From: Anaerolineales bacterium
GTDB lineage: Bacteria > Chloroflexota > Anaerolineae > 4572-78 > J111
NCBI GenBank assembly: GCA_020634855.1
Contig: JACKAU010000005.1
Location: forward strand, 62,001-126,000
Length of the DNA: 64,000 nt
Direction of reading: 5' to 3'
Below the pieces are notes generated by a model. It was not told where the DNA came from. It ran no database searches and saw only the letters and a program-made list of their open reading frames with translations. Shown here one piece after another: positions 1 to 8,929 of this stretch (positions within the stretch are counted from its first letter, which is position 1; every line of letters starts with the position of its first letter). The translations under genes were made by a program, and so were the position numbers.

Positions 1-1
1 A

Positions 2-67
2 ACCGGTGAAAGCCTGGGCACCATCTCAGAACAAGTTTTAGCCATTACGCCAAATGATAACAGCTAA
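2..67 (+). CDS. C-terminal end of an unidentified protein (partial)
   Basis: An open frame enters from the left edge and ends at TAA 65-67, giving a 21-residue tail (TGESLGTISEQV... ending in NDNS). The peptide is too short to assign to a family. Composition is ordinary coding-like, in contrast to the AT-rich stretch that follows. It may equally be a chance open frame. Confidence 0.35.
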   Translation, partial: TGESLGTISEQVLAITPNDNS

Positions 68-611
68 TTGACGTTAAACCAAAACGATGATATAATTCAA
101 TATTAATACTATGTTCAGCACGTAAATTAGCTCCACGTGCCTTTGCGTACGCTAATTACTGTCCTCAACGCAAAATTTGATCTCTCTGAAAAGCAATTTG
201 AACCTATAAAATAAATTTAACGGCGTCCCCTAAGTTACCACTACATTGGGCTTAGAGTAAACCCTTCAATAAATATAAGGTGAAAATAGAAAAGAAATTG
301 CTCATGTTATGTTTATAATGAGCCTATTATAAAGTTATCGCTGCGTCTATTTAAGGATAGACGCTTAAAGCCTCGGTTTCCTGACGAAATCTCATATTGG
401 CTCTCTAAGACTCCTCAATGACAGTTCTCAACCAATAAAAATAGACCAAAAAGACGTTTTTGTTAATTATCGGTGACTAATCCCGCAAAATCTCAGCACA
501 TTTAAACTATTAAACTAAACTCAACGAATACTCACATCCAAACTATTTACAATAAAGCTTCTCGATGACGCTTTCATGTTAATTGGGCATGTGTTTTTGG
601 GAGATTTAACT
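68..611. other. Gene-free AT-rich leader upstream of rho
   Basis: No gene is visible in about 540 bases, which are clearly more AT-rich than the flanking genes. It contains a perfect 8-bp hairpin (GCGTCTAT 343-350, loop TTAAGG, ATAGACGC 357-364) and a TATAAT hexamer at 314-319 without a convincing -35. A long leader would fit the autogenous control by termination known for rho in other bacteria, but that is inference. Confidence 0.4.
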
Positions 612-1865
612 ATGAATATGGCAGAACTTGATGCCAAGACCCTGGATGACTTACGCATCCTAGCTAAAGACCTAGAAATTTCCGGTTATAGTAAGCTTAA
701 GAAAAGTGATTTGATCCTACGAATTCTAAAACATCGCGCCGAGTCTCAAGGCTATATCTTTGGGGGCGGGGTTTTAGAAATTATCTCCGACGGAATTGGC
801 TTTTTACGTTCCGTCGATTTATTACCCGGTCCCGACGATATCTATGTATCGCAAAGCCAAATTCGGCGTTTTGGCCTGCGAACCGGTGATATGGTTATCG
901 GGCAGGTGCGCCCACCTAAAGAAACTGAAAAATACTTTGGGCTACTTAGAGTAGAAGCCGTGAATGGTCTCGATCCGGAGGCGGCCAAGAAACGGCCCGT
1001 TTTCGAACGGATGACGCCCATCTTCCCCAGAGAGCGGCTAAAGCTGGAAACAAGCCGAGAGGTCCTCTCAACCCGGCTGCTGGACATGTTAGCGCCCATC
1101 GGGCGCGGCCAGCGGGGGTTAATTGTTTCACCGCCGAAGGCCGGTAAAACCACCATTCTGAAGCAAATTGCGAATGGCATCAGCAAAAATTATGAAGATA
1201 TCCACATGATGGTGGTCCTCATCGGTGAACGACCCGAAGAGGTAACCGATATGGACCGCTCGGTTGATGCTGAAGTGATGGCCGCCACCTTTGACGATCC
1301 GGAGTCTGACCAAACCCGCGTGGCGGAGATGGCGCTGGCCAAGGCCAAACGATTGGTTGAAGGGGGTCGCGATGTGGTGGTACTGATGGACTCGCTCACC
1401 CGCCTGGCTCGGGCTTACAACTTGGTGGTGCCGCCCAGTGGGCGAACCTTGTCTGGTGGTATTGATCCGGCCGCGCTGTACCCGCCCAAGCGATTTTTTG
1501 GCGCCGCCCGAAATCTTGAAGAAAGCGGCAGCTTAACGATTATCGCTACCTGTTTGGTTGACACCGGCAGCCGCATGGACGACGTCATTTACGAAGAATT
1601 TAAGGGCACCGGCAACATGGAAATGCATCTCAGCCGTAAATTGTCTGAACGACGCTTCTTCCCGGCCATCGATATCGAGCGGTCGAGCACTCGTCGAGAG
1701 GATCTCCTGCTCGATCCGGATGAGCTATCCAAGGTCTGGACGTTGCGCCGGATGATTACAGCAGTAGGCGGCGGCGGGGAAGCCACTGAAATGATCTTGG
1801 AACGATTGCCCAAAACCGATAACAACATCGAATTTTTGGCTACGCTTCACAAAGATATTTATTAG
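612..1865 (+). CDS. rho: Transcription termination factor Rho
   Basis: Hexameric RNA-dependent ATPase that terminates transcription. In a 417-residue protein, residues 1-45 form the Rho N-terminal helical domain, 46-125 the cold-shock-like RNA-binding domain (begins YIFGGGVLEI), and 126-417 the RecA-type ATPase. Walker A is SPPKAGKTT near residues 173-181, Walker B is VVVLMDSLTRLARAYN, and the R-loop region is present. The frame is open from 576, but the ATG at 612 is preferred because GGGAG lies about 9 bases upstream and the protein then begins at the usual place for Rho. Length matches compact Rho proteins without an insertion. A clear intrinsic hairpin follows the gene. Assignment is firm. 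Confidence 0.97.
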   Translation: MNMAELDAKTLDDLRILAKDLEISGYSKLKKSDLILRILKHRAESQGYIFGGGVLEIISDGIGFLRSVDLLPGPDDIYVSQSQIRRFGLRTGDMVIGQVRPPKETEKYFGLLRVEAVNGLDPEAAKKRPVFERMTPIFPRERLKLETSREVLSTRLLDMLAPIGRGQRGLIVSPPKAGKTTILKQIANGISKNYEDIHMMVVLIGERPEEVTDMDRSVDAEVMAATFDDPESDQTRVAEMALAKAKRLVEGGRDVVVLMDSLTRLARAYNLVVPPSGRTLSGGIDPAALYPPKRFFGAARNLEESGSLTIIATCLVDTGSRMDDVIYEEFKGTGNMEMHLSRKLSERRFFPAIDIERSSTRREDLLLDPDELSKVWTLRRMITAVGGGGEATEMILERLPKTDNNIEFLATLHKDIY

Positions 1866-1918
1866 CATTAAAGTTATTTAAAACGACTGTCCTGTCTCTA
1901 ACTAATTTGACTCATTTT

Positions 1919-1949
1919 AAGTGGTCAGCTATCATGCTGACCACTTTTT
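1919..1949 (+). terminator. Intrinsic terminator after rho
   Basis: An 11-bp perfect stem, AAGTGGTCAGC (1919-1929) with GCTGACCACTT (1936-1946), has a 6-base loop and is followed by a T run. It lies 54 bases after the rho stop codon. Confidence 0.9.
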
Positions 1950-2028
1950 GCATTATGCGGTATTCGCTACGTGAGTCAGCCTAAGCATGATCGCTTAGTT
2001 AAAACCTTAGCAGTCAGACGATAACTTT

Positions 2029-3228
2029 ATGCAATCATCATTTACGAAAAAACCACCTAGCGGCTTGAATGACGGGGTTCTGCCCATTCACGAGTATGGC
2101 CGTGACGATGATATTGGAGAGGTGAGTTCACCCCTCATCTCTAGTTTAGGATCAATTAAACGGCTCTCTCTCTCTTTGCAGAATTTTTCAAACAACGAAG
2201 GTTTATCTAACCGCACCTTAACCCACCTGGCAATGATACTGATTGCGGTTGTGGCTATTGTCATAAGTAGCCTTAATTTGCCTTGGGGGCAAATTGGCGC
2301 TATACACCCGCTCAAACGTACCGCCGGTGAAGTTGTTCAGCCTACAGAGGTAGAAGATAACACACCGCCTCTCGCTTTATCCGGCGAATTGGTAAACAAT
2401 CAAGACGGTGTTCTATTCCAGGCCGCCGTACCGCAGACGACGATCCCTGATCGCTCGCTATTTAGTCAACCAACGTCGGATGAAATCCGATCGTATGTGG
2501 TGGAAAGTGGGGATACGATTACCGCCATTGCCTATAAATTTGGGTTGTCCCCCGAAACTATAATCTGGTCCAATGCGGATTTGGAGGATAATCCCGATTT
2601 GCTGTCGGTAGGCCAGACAGTGACTATTCTGCCGGTCGATGGGGTTTACCATCAGGTCGGTGGCTCGGATACGTTGGAGGGAATTGCCGGAACTTATAAG
2701 ACGGATGTGCAGGGAATTATCGATATCCCGGTTAACGCGATTGACCCTGAAAATCCCATTATCCAGCCGGGGCAATGGTTAGTTGTACCGGGCGGTAGTA
2801 AACCGTTTATTCCACGCACGGTGACCACTTATGCCTACACCGGACCTGTGCCTGACAACGCGACCACCGGGACAGGGTTCTTTAGCTGGCCAGCCAGCGG
2901 GTCGATCTCTCAGGGCTTTTTCAGCTACCATCCCGGGATAGATATCGCCGCCTGGATTGGCGCACCGGTACTGGCTGCCGACTCCGGTTATGTCATTGTG
3001 GCCGGTTGGGATAATATGTACGGTTACCATCTGGTCATCGATCATAATAATGGCTTTCAAACCTTGTACGCACACCTTAATGCCTACTATGTCGAAGCCG
3101 GTACAAACGTGGTTAAGGGCGAGCAGATCGGTGAGATGGGCAGTACCGGCAACTCGACCGGGCCGCACCTCCACTTTGAGGTCAGACAGGGAACGCTCCA
3201 ACAAAATCCCAATGGATTTTTACCCTAA
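2029..3228 (+). CDS. Membrane-anchored LysM / M23 metallopeptidase (cell-wall endopeptidase)
   Basis: Predicted peptidoglycan endopeptidase of the LytM/NlpD-like M23 family, 399 residues. A single hydrophobic segment at about residues 65-84 follows a cytoplasmic N-terminus, so the rest is outside. LysM repeat 1 spans about 155-202 (YVVESGDTITAIAYKFGLS). A second, weaker LysM-like repeat spans about 206-255. The M23 domain runs from about 296 to 390. Zinc-binding signatures are visible: HPGID (H301, D305), H349 in YAHL, and the HLH pair at 380-382. These suggest an active enzyme rather than a dead activator. The ATG at 2029 follows a short intergenic gap. The gene stands alone, ending before a bidirectional terminator shared with the convergent phosphomutase gene. 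Confidence 0.92.
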   Translation: MQSSFTKKPPSGLNDGVLPIHEYGRDDDIGEVSSPLISSLGSIKRLSLSLQNFSNNEGLSNRTLTHLAMILIAVVAIVISSLNLPWGQIGAIHPLKRTAGEVVQPTEVEDNTPPLALSGELVNNQDGVLFQAAVPQTTIPDRSLFSQPTSDEIRSYVVESGDTITAIAYKFGLSPETIIWSNADLEDNPDLLSVGQTVTILPVDGVYHQVGGSDTLEGIAGTYKTDVQGIIDIPVNAIDPENPIIQPGQWLVVPGGSKPFIPRTVTTYAYTGPVPDNATTGTGFFSWPASGSISQGFFSYHPGIDIAAWIGAPVLAADSGYVIVAGWDNMYGYHLVIDHNNGFQTLYAHLNAYYVEAGTNVVKGEQIGEMGSTGNSTGPHLHFEVRQGTLQQNPNGFLP

Positions 3229-3302
3229 TTTTCCAAAATTTGTAAGACAACCTTAAGTCTGACTTACCGACCTCCAATTAAAAGTAAAAGTAATTAAAAT
3301 AA

Positions 3303-3330
3303 AAACGCCGCTCAATTGTGAGCGGCGTTT
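3303..3330. terminator. Bidirectional terminator between convergent genes
   Basis: A 12-bp perfect stem, AAACGCCGCTCA (3303-3314) with TGAGCGGCGTTT (3319-3330), has a 4-base loop. It sits 7 bases past the minus-strand mutase stop and downstream of the M23 gene. The minus-strand side continues into a T-rich tract. Confidence 0.88.
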
Positions 3331-3336
3331 GTGATT

Positions 3337-4770
3337 TCAATCAACCCCGGCCAATTCACGCCCTTTAACCAGCATCGCCTCTACAGCCCGGCCGTCACTG
3401 GCTTCGGCGTATAATCTCAACACCGGTTCTGTCCCTGATGGCCTAATCAAGAGCCAGCTATCGTCGGCCAGATGATATTTGACCCCATCATAAGAGTCGA
3501 CTTTAACAACGGTTTCTCCGGCGATAGCCTCAGGCGCGCCGTCTACCAGTTTCTTAACCATCTCCGACTTTTCTACAAACGTCTTAAGACGAAGATCATC
3601 GCGTTTGTAACAGGTCGGGCCAAACTTTCTTTGTAAATCGGCAATTAACTCAGACAATGGGACGCCGGCATCAGCCACGATTTCCATGAGCAGCAGCCCC
3701 ATTAAAATCCCATCACCTTCCGGAATATGGCCCTTGATACTGATGCTGCCGGATTCTTCACCGCCCAATAAAACATCATCATTGATCATCAATTCGGCGA
3801 TAACGTCAAAACCCACCGGCGTCTCGTGTAAAGCCAATCCATATTGTTTGGCCATACGATTGAGCATCAAGGTACTGCTGATGGTCTTGGCAGTCGCTCC
3901 TGACAATCCACGCCGCTCGACCAGATATCGCACAGACAGCGCCATAATCGTATGAGGATCGACAAAGTTACCTCGGTCATCAACCGCGCCAATGCGGTCG
4001 GCGTCGCCGTCGGTAGCGATACCTAAGTGGGCATTTTCATTTTGTACCGTTGAGATTAATGTCCTTAGATTTTTAGCTAACGGTTCGGGATGAACGCCCC
4101 CAAAACCGGGGTGCAGATCACTATGCAGTTCATGAATTTTGGTGCGGGTGCGTGAAACCACCTCCCCAAATACGCCTCGTCCGGAACCATACATCGAGTC
4201 AACCACAACGGCGAGTTCACCATTGGAAATCGTATCCATATTGATCAGATTGGTGGTCAAATGCTCGTAATACGGCCAGGCGGGATCAAATTTCTCGATG
4301 AGCCCCTGCTCCTGTGCCTTCTGAAAATCCATCAAATTAGCGCCGATACGCTCGTGGATGCTCGATAATTTCCGTTCGATGGCCTTAATCTGCAGCTTGG
4401 ACGCCGCGCCGCCATACGCGGCTTTGACTTTGAAACCATTGTAGCGAGGCGGATTGTGACTGGCCGTAATCATAACGCCGCCAGCAGCCTGCTTATGAAT
4501 GATGTTGTAGCTAATGGCCGGAGTGGGCGCATCGGCCCGCGCCAGATGGGCCGTGATACCGTTAGCGGCCATCACTCTAGCGACCTCAGCCGCAAAGCGA
4601 TCCGAAAGAAAGCGCGTGTCAAAACCAATGACGATACTTAAATGCGGCTCAGTACTGTGAGCCTCTAACAGATAATCGGCCATAGCCTGGCTAACGATTC
4701 TTAGGTTCTCGAAAGTAAACGTTTCGGCAATAACGGCCCGCCAACCATCGGTACCAAATTTAATGGTCAT
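3337..4770 (-). CDS. Phosphoglucomutase/phosphomannomutase (alpha-D-phosphohexomutase family)
   Basis: Interconverts hexose 6-phosphate and hexose 1-phosphate in the cytoplasm. The 477-residue protein has the four hallmarks of the family: phosphoserine loop ITASHNPP with Ser at about 104, metal loop DGDADR in the middle, sugar-binding loop GGEESGS, and C-terminal phosphate loop RPSGTEPVLRLY. Substrate (glucose or mannose) cannot be decided from sequence. It lies on the same strand as a glyceryl-sugar synthase-like glycosyltransferase and a glycerate kinase. It could therefore supply hexose 1-phosphate for the NDP-sugar that the transferase needs. It may also serve glycogen synthesis with glgB farther along. 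Confidence 0.92.
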   Translation of the reverse strand: MTIKFGTDGWRAVIAETFTFENLRIVSQAMADYLLEAHSTEPHLSIVIGFDTRFLSDRFAAEVARVMAANGITAHLARADAPTPAISYNIIHKQAAGGVMITASHNPPRYNGFKVKAAYGGAASKLQIKAIERKLSSIHERIGANLMDFQKAQEQGLIEKFDPAWPYYEHLTTNLINMDTISNGELAVVVDSMYGSGRGVFGEVVSRTRTKIHELHSDLHPGFGGVHPEPLAKNLRTLISTVQNENAHLGIATDGDADRIGAVDDRGNFVDPHTIMALSVRYLVERRGLSGATAKTISSTLMLNRMAKQYGLALHETPVGFDVIAELMINDDVLLGGEESGSISIKGHIPEGDGILMGLLLMEIVADAGVPLSELIADLQRKFGPTCYKRDDLRLKTFVEKSEMVKKLVDGAPEAIAGETVVKVDSYDGVKYHLADDSWLLIRPSGTEPVLRLYAEASDGRAVEAMLVKGRELAGVD

Positions 4771-4807
4771 TTTTTACTCCAGTTTGATTTTATGATAGTT
4801 TGGGATG

Positions 4808-6103
4808 TTATAAACGGTAGGATTGCCAGCGCTTCATTAGATAAGGTCTGGTTTCCTCAAACTCAACCGCCTGAGCAGCGACTGTTCCTTCGCGGCCAAC
4901 AAAGGCCAGCCCGGCGACCTCTTGGGAAAACGCGGCTTTGCGTCCTTGATAAAGAGGGTAGAGTGAATCGACAATCTGATTTGGGTCAATTTCTCCTTTG
5001 TTGAAAACCGTGGCGAAATCGTAAATAATTTTGGCCCAGAGATCGGCGGGAAAATGAAATCGATCAGGCGGGAGTGAGGCGAGGGCTTCGATATGAGTTA
5101 GATTATCCGGAGCCAGTGTTGTTTGCCACAGCCTCCTATATTCTATCCAGCCTAGCGCCAGATTGTCAAGCAAATGCACTGTATCTTCGATATCTATGTC
5201 ATCCATAGGAACTTCTGAAGCAAAATGCGTTAGCGTGGGAATTGAATTAACGGTATCAGTGGCTTGCCAGTAGCTTTTAGTCTGAGCCAGCAAGCTAAAT
5301 AAAACGCTAGTTGTATCTTGAAAAAACCGCTGGAACTGCGCCGCTAGTTTTTTGTTTTGCGATCGACTAGACGTCTCCAATGCGACAACCTTTTCACCCA
5401 AAGCCGATTGGGCCACCCGCCAGCCGGAGACCATCGCATACGAAACCAACCAAGGTGAAAAGCCTAATTTGGCCACGGCTGTACCCCATACATCCTCATC
5501 TAAAATGGCCGTGGCTAATTGGGGTGAGAGCGCAAAATCAGAGGCCAACGGATGGCGAATACTTTTGCCGTACAAAGCCCTGAGTAAGGGGTAGGCAATC
5601 AAGTCATTCAAGACCCCATTAGGCGACAACCAGCGCCGGTAGCGAGGCATCACCAAATCCGTCTTGTCTTCCAGGATCAAATGCGCCAGGCCGGCGATCC
5701 AATTGGGGGTGATACCGTGACTGTAACTATCTAAGATAACAATCGCTTTAGCATCCAGGGCCAACGCCGCGTCAAGTAAGGCCGCGCAAGCGCTACCCTG
5801 CCCCAACACTCCTTCATATCGGCTGCTAACGATATGGCTGTTATGGCCGTTACGGCTGGCTTGTTCGACCACGGCCTGGCGAGTGGTGGCCCTCAGGCCG
5901 GCATCAGCATTAATCAACACTGTGCGCAGATGCGGATAGTGTTGGCGCAGCCCTTTAAGCGCCACACGAGTGACATGGGCGGCTCTTTGGGGATTATTAT
6001 AACTGGGCAAGCCGATGACAAGATCGGCCTGCTCAATACTTTTTAATTGTCGTTGGGCTTTGGGTCGAAGAATTGGGGGATACATAGAGCGGTTGACTAC
6101 CAC
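4808..6103 (-). CDS. Glycosyltransferase, glucosyl/mannosyl-glycerate synthase-like (GT-A fold)
   Basis: 431 residues. The N-terminal half has a GT-A/GT2-like beginning (VIGLPSYNN). The block around PRYRRWLSPNGVLNDLIAYP and RALYG resembles the conserved core of GT78/GT81 enzymes that make mannosyl- or glucosyl-(phospho)glycerate. An unusual point is the metal-binding site: where relatives normally carry a DxD such as DAD or DSD, this protein reads ILDSYSHGITPNW, so activity or metal use may be altered. The start is either GTG 6103, which overlaps the upstream glycerate-kinase stop (GTGGTAG), or ATG 6085; neither has a strong ribosome site. The tight overlap implies translational coupling to the kinase. 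Family placement is from memory of motifs and the substrate is inference. Confidence 0.68.
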   Translation of the reverse strand: MVVNRSMYPPILRPKAQRQLKSIEQADLVIGLPSYNNPQRAAHVTRVALKGLRQHYPHLRTVLINADAGLRATTRQAVVEQASRNGHNSHIVSSRYEGVLGQGSACAALLDAALALDAKAIVILDSYSHGITPNWIAGLAHLILEDKTDLVMPRYRRWLSPNGVLNDLIAYPLLRALYGKSIRHPLASDFALSPQLATAILDEDVWGTAVAKLGFSPWLVSYAMVSGWRVAQSALGEKVVALETSSRSQNKKLAAQFQRFFQDTTSVLFSLLAQTKSYWQATDTVNSIPTLTHFASEVPMDDIDIEDTVHLLDNLALGWIEYRRLWQTTLAPDNLTHIEALASLPPDRFHFPADLWAKIIYDFATVFNKGEIDPNQIVDSLYPLYQGRKAAFSQEVAGLAFVGREGTVAAQAVEFEETRPYLMKRWQSYRL

Positions 6104-7425
6104 ACCAGAATAAAGGTCAGATCATTAACGTTAGTATGGGTTGGGCCGGTGATGATCAGATCATCTAAGGCGCTAAAGAAGTTGTAGGCGTCGTTACGAT
6201 TGAGAAAATCCGACGCCTCAAGCCCTAATTTTTCGGCTTGAGCGATAGTTGTCCCAAAGGCGAACGCGCCGGCCGCATCGGTAGGTCCATCGGTGCCGTC
6301 GGTGCCCAGGCAAACAATCAAGGTGCTATCCCAACCCTGTAAAGCAATGGCCGCGGCCAGCGCCATCTCTTGATTACGCCCACCCTGCCCGTTGCCGCGA
6401 ATGGTCACGGTAGTTTCGCCGCCCAAAACCAGACAAGCCGGCCGGGGGAGACCTTCATCTTTGGCCAGCCCTTTGGCCAGCCCGGCCACCACACGCGCCA
6501 CTTCACGAGCTTCGCCTTCCACAAACGTGGTCAAAAGCTGAGCATTAAAACCGGCTTCCTGAGCCGCGGCGACGGCGGCGCGTGCGGCGATGCGGTTGCT
6601 GCCGATGATGGCATTTGTCACACGATTAAACAGGGGGTCCTGCCGATCAGGCGTATCAGGAATAGCACCGACCAGGCCGGCCTGCAATCGTTGGATGACT
6701 GGCGCGGGGAGAGCCGTCTCAAGATCGTACTGTTCCACAATCGCCCAGGCGTCGGCGAAGGTGGAAGGATCGGGAACAGTTGGGCCGGAGGCGATAATCT
6801 CCAGCGGGTCGCCCACCACGTCGGATAGGATTAAGGCATAAACCTGGGCCGGGGCGGCCAGTCGAGCTAAACTACCACCCTTGACGGCCGACAAATGCTT
6901 CCGAATAGTGTTGATCTCGTTGATCGTGGCTCCGGCGGCCAATAACGCCTGGGTTGTCTCTTGTAAATCGGTCAGAGTCAACCCTTCGGCAGGCAGGGTC
7001 AACAGGGCCGATCCGCCGCCGGAAATCAGACACAGCACAATATCATCTTCGCGAGTCTGCTCAAGGAGTTGGGCTATCGCTTGCGCGGCTGAAAAGCCGG
7101 CCTGATCCGGCACGGGGTGACCGGCCTCACTAATTTTAACCTGCTCAAGAACATTGGCCTGGCCGGTGGTGTGATGGTATTTGACAATGATCTGGCCGGC
7201 GGCAATTTTGGAGCCAAATCGTTGAGAGACGGCGGCCGCCATGGGCGTACCGGCCTTTCCAGCTCCAACGACAAAAAGTCGCCCCGGCGTCGATTTGATA
7301 TGATCGACAATATCAGGCTGGGCATCGAAATAGTTATTAACGGCCTTGGCCGGGTCTACGGCTTCAAGCGCATGGTTAATAATTTGCCAGGCAATCCGGC
7401 GTGGGTCAAACGGTTCTGTCATCAT
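6097..7425 (-). CDS. Glycerate 2-kinase (GckA/TtuD, MOFRL family)
   Basis: Phosphorylates D-glycerate with ATP to 2-phosphoglycerate. The 442-residue protein has the N-terminal DUF4147 domain (VVGAGKAGTPMA near 52-63, LISGGGSALL near 134-143) and the C-terminal MOFRL domain (GGETTVTIRGNGQGGRNQE and GTDGTDGPTDAAGA). These are diagnostic, and the length is usual. The start is ATG 7425 or the adjacent ATG 7422. The 3' end overlaps the glycosyltransferase start by 7 bases. Paired with a glyceryl-glycoside synthase-like gene, it may recycle glycerate released from such a compatible solute, or serve general glycerate/hydroxypyruvate metabolism. Confidence 0.92.
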   Translation of the reverse strand: MMTEPFDPRRIAWQIINHALEAVDPAKAVNNYFDAQPDIVDHIKSTPGRLFVVGAGKAGTPMAAAVSQRFGSKIAAGQIIVKYHHTTGQANVLEQVKISEAGHPVPDQAGFSAAQAIAQLLEQTREDDIVLCLISGGGSALLTLPAEGLTLTDLQETTQALLAAGATINEINTIRKHLSAVKGGSLARLAAPAQVYALILSDVVGDPLEIIASGPTVPDPSTFADAWAIVEQYDLETALPAPVIQRLQAGLVGAIPDTPDRQDPLFNRVTNAIIGSNRIAARAAVAAAQEAGFNAQLLTTFVEGEAREVARVVAGLAKGLAKDEGLPRPACLVLGGETTVTIRGNGQGGRNQEMALAAAIALQGWDSTLIVCLGTDGTDGPTDAAGAFAFGTTIAQAEKLGLEASDFLNRNDAYNFFSALDDLIITGPTHTNVNDLTFILVW

Positions 7426-7435
7426 TGTATCATTA

Positions 7436-8788
7436 TCATTGAGCTAAGGCATCTACAGCTGTGGCGGCCGCCTCATCAGCGGTTGCCTCGCCACGTAAAA
7501 CTTGTTCAACCGCTTGCTGGATAATCCGGCCAATGCGGTCGTAGCCGGTAAAACGCGGCTCCGGCCGGGCTGTGTTTAATTGTTCACCCAGAAAAATCCA
7601 GTAAGGATCATCTCCGGAAATTTGCTGGAAAGCGGAGTCACGGATTGGTATAGAGTTATTGATGTTGTTCCAGGTTACATTATTACGCGTTGACATAAAC
7701 GACTCAATCAGTTTCAATGCTGCCGCCTGACGATTGACGTCATCAGTCACTAAGACGAAGACCCAACCGTGCATGACTGAAACCGGCGTAGCAGTCGCAT
7801 TTGAAATGGGTACCGCGGCGAAATCACTATCAATCAACCCGTCGCGTTCGGTTAAAAATTGTTTCACACTAACTTGTGACAAACCGGCAGGGATTTCTAG
7901 GTAATAAGGCCAGACATCTTCAGTGGTGGCTGCCTCCAAAAGAGACGCGTCGATAATGCCTTGCTCGCTGGCTTGCTGATAAAATGTCAGCACATTTCTC
8001 AAAACCGGCTCATCGATTTTTGGATTTCCTTCGTCGTCCTGAAATACACCACCGGCTGAGAAATACTGAGCTAGAGTGGCATCATTCACCACCCCATTGT
8101 TGCCCTTCGCCGGAAAAAGATATCGACTATTTTTACTAAGAATATCTGTCCAAAGAATCGGCGTATCCGTAAATACAAGGGTATTATAGACGGTGTGTTC
8201 CATTTCTAAACCTAAGGGGACACCGACCAAAGTGCCGTCCACAGTGCCCATCCTCCGCGCCGCCGGTAGCAGATCCTGAACAATCGAACGGTCGAGCCGG
8301 CCATCAAGGGATTGGACCAATCCCTCCGTCTGAGCTTGGTAAAGATCAACAGCGTTTATGATGGCCACATCGGGTAAAATCGCCGGGGCCACTTGACCGG
8401 CTGTTCTTAAAAAATCCAGGACGCCGCCTTTACCGGTCGTTTTTTTGACTTGAAGTTCAACTGAAACGCCGGGGTTATCCCGCTCAAATTGGCGTAAGTT
8501 GTTTTCAACAAAACCCCCGATCTCCTCCTCAGCCAACGATGAAATCGGCTCCACAGTCCAGAAAGTTAAGGTCGTGGGCTGGCTCTCTGTCAGCGGCTCA
8601 ACAATTGGCGTCGGAGTGATAACGGACGGGGTTTGACTGGGTTGGCTGGTGCGCGTCACCGGAATAGTCGCAGGGGTAGTCGCGATCTCGGCGTTGGATG
8701 TGGCCTGTTGGCAAGCGCTGAACAGAACAGCGATGATCCCCATTACACTGATAACGCCTATTTGTATTAATTTACGTAGTAATATCAT
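7436..8788 (-). CDS. Extracellular solute-binding lipoprotein (ABC-type, family 1)
   Basis: 450 residues with a lipoprotein signal: basic start, hydrophobic segment and lipobox LFSAC with the lipidated Cys at about residue 26. A Thr/Pro-rich linker follows (to about 65), then a periplasmic-binding fold of the sugar-binding type (for example LTFWTVEP near the start and SARPEPRFTGYDR near the end). It would capture a solute, probably a carbohydrate, outside the membrane. No permease or ATPase gene is nearby, so its partner must be encoded elsewhere. The gene is 10 bases upstream of the glycerate-kinase start, so the two are probably co-transcribed. The ligand is unknown. Confidence 0.85.
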   Translation of the reverse strand: MILLRKLIQIGVISVMGIIAVLFSACQQATSNAEIATTPATIPVTRTSQPSQTPSVITPTPIVEPLTESQPTTLTFWTVEPISSLAEEEIGGFVENNLRQFERDNPGVSVELQVKKTTGKGGVLDFLRTAGQVAPAILPDVAIINAVDLYQAQTEGLVQSLDGRLDRSIVQDLLPAARRMGTVDGTLVGVPLGLEMEHTVYNTLVFTDTPILWTDILSKNSRYLFPAKGNNGVVNDATLAQYFSAGGVFQDDEGNPKIDEPVLRNVLTFYQQASEQGIIDASLLEAATTEDVWPYYLEIPAGLSQVSVKQFLTERDGLIDSDFAAVPISNATATPVSVMHGWVFVLVTDDVNRQAAALKLIESFMSTRNNVTWNNINNSIPIRDSAFQQISGDDPYWIFLGEQLNTARPEPRFTGYDRIGRIIQQAVEQVLRGEATADEAAATAVDALAQ

Positions 8789-8822
8789 GCCAGGTGAACT
8801 CTCAAAGCCAAAATGTGCTAGT

Positions 8823-8828
8823 ATTATA
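8823..8828 (-). promoter_or_regulatory. Extended -10 promoter for the solute-binding protein gene
   Basis: On the minus strand the sequence reads TGGTATAAT, an extended -10 (TGnTATAAT) with a perfect TATAAT, about 35 bases before the lipoprotein ATG. No good -35 is seen, which is usual for extended -10 promoters. Confidence 0.6.
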
Positions 8829-8854
8829 CCATGAGCGCGGCAAATTTGTAGTAC

Positions 8855-8883
8855 TTGCCCATTCTAAGGGATTCTGCTAAAAT
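8855..8883 (+). promoter_or_regulatory. Promoter of apt
   Basis: TTGCCC (8855-8860), a 17-base spacer and TAAAAT (8878-8883) preceded by TGC form a sigma-70-like promoter with an extended -10. It begins where the longest open frame of apt begins, which argues for the downstream ATG at 8930 as the true start. Confidence 0.6.
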
Positions 8884-8929
8884 CGGCCCGATTTACTCTA
8901 TTGAAAACCACTTAGCGAGAGCAGGTATT

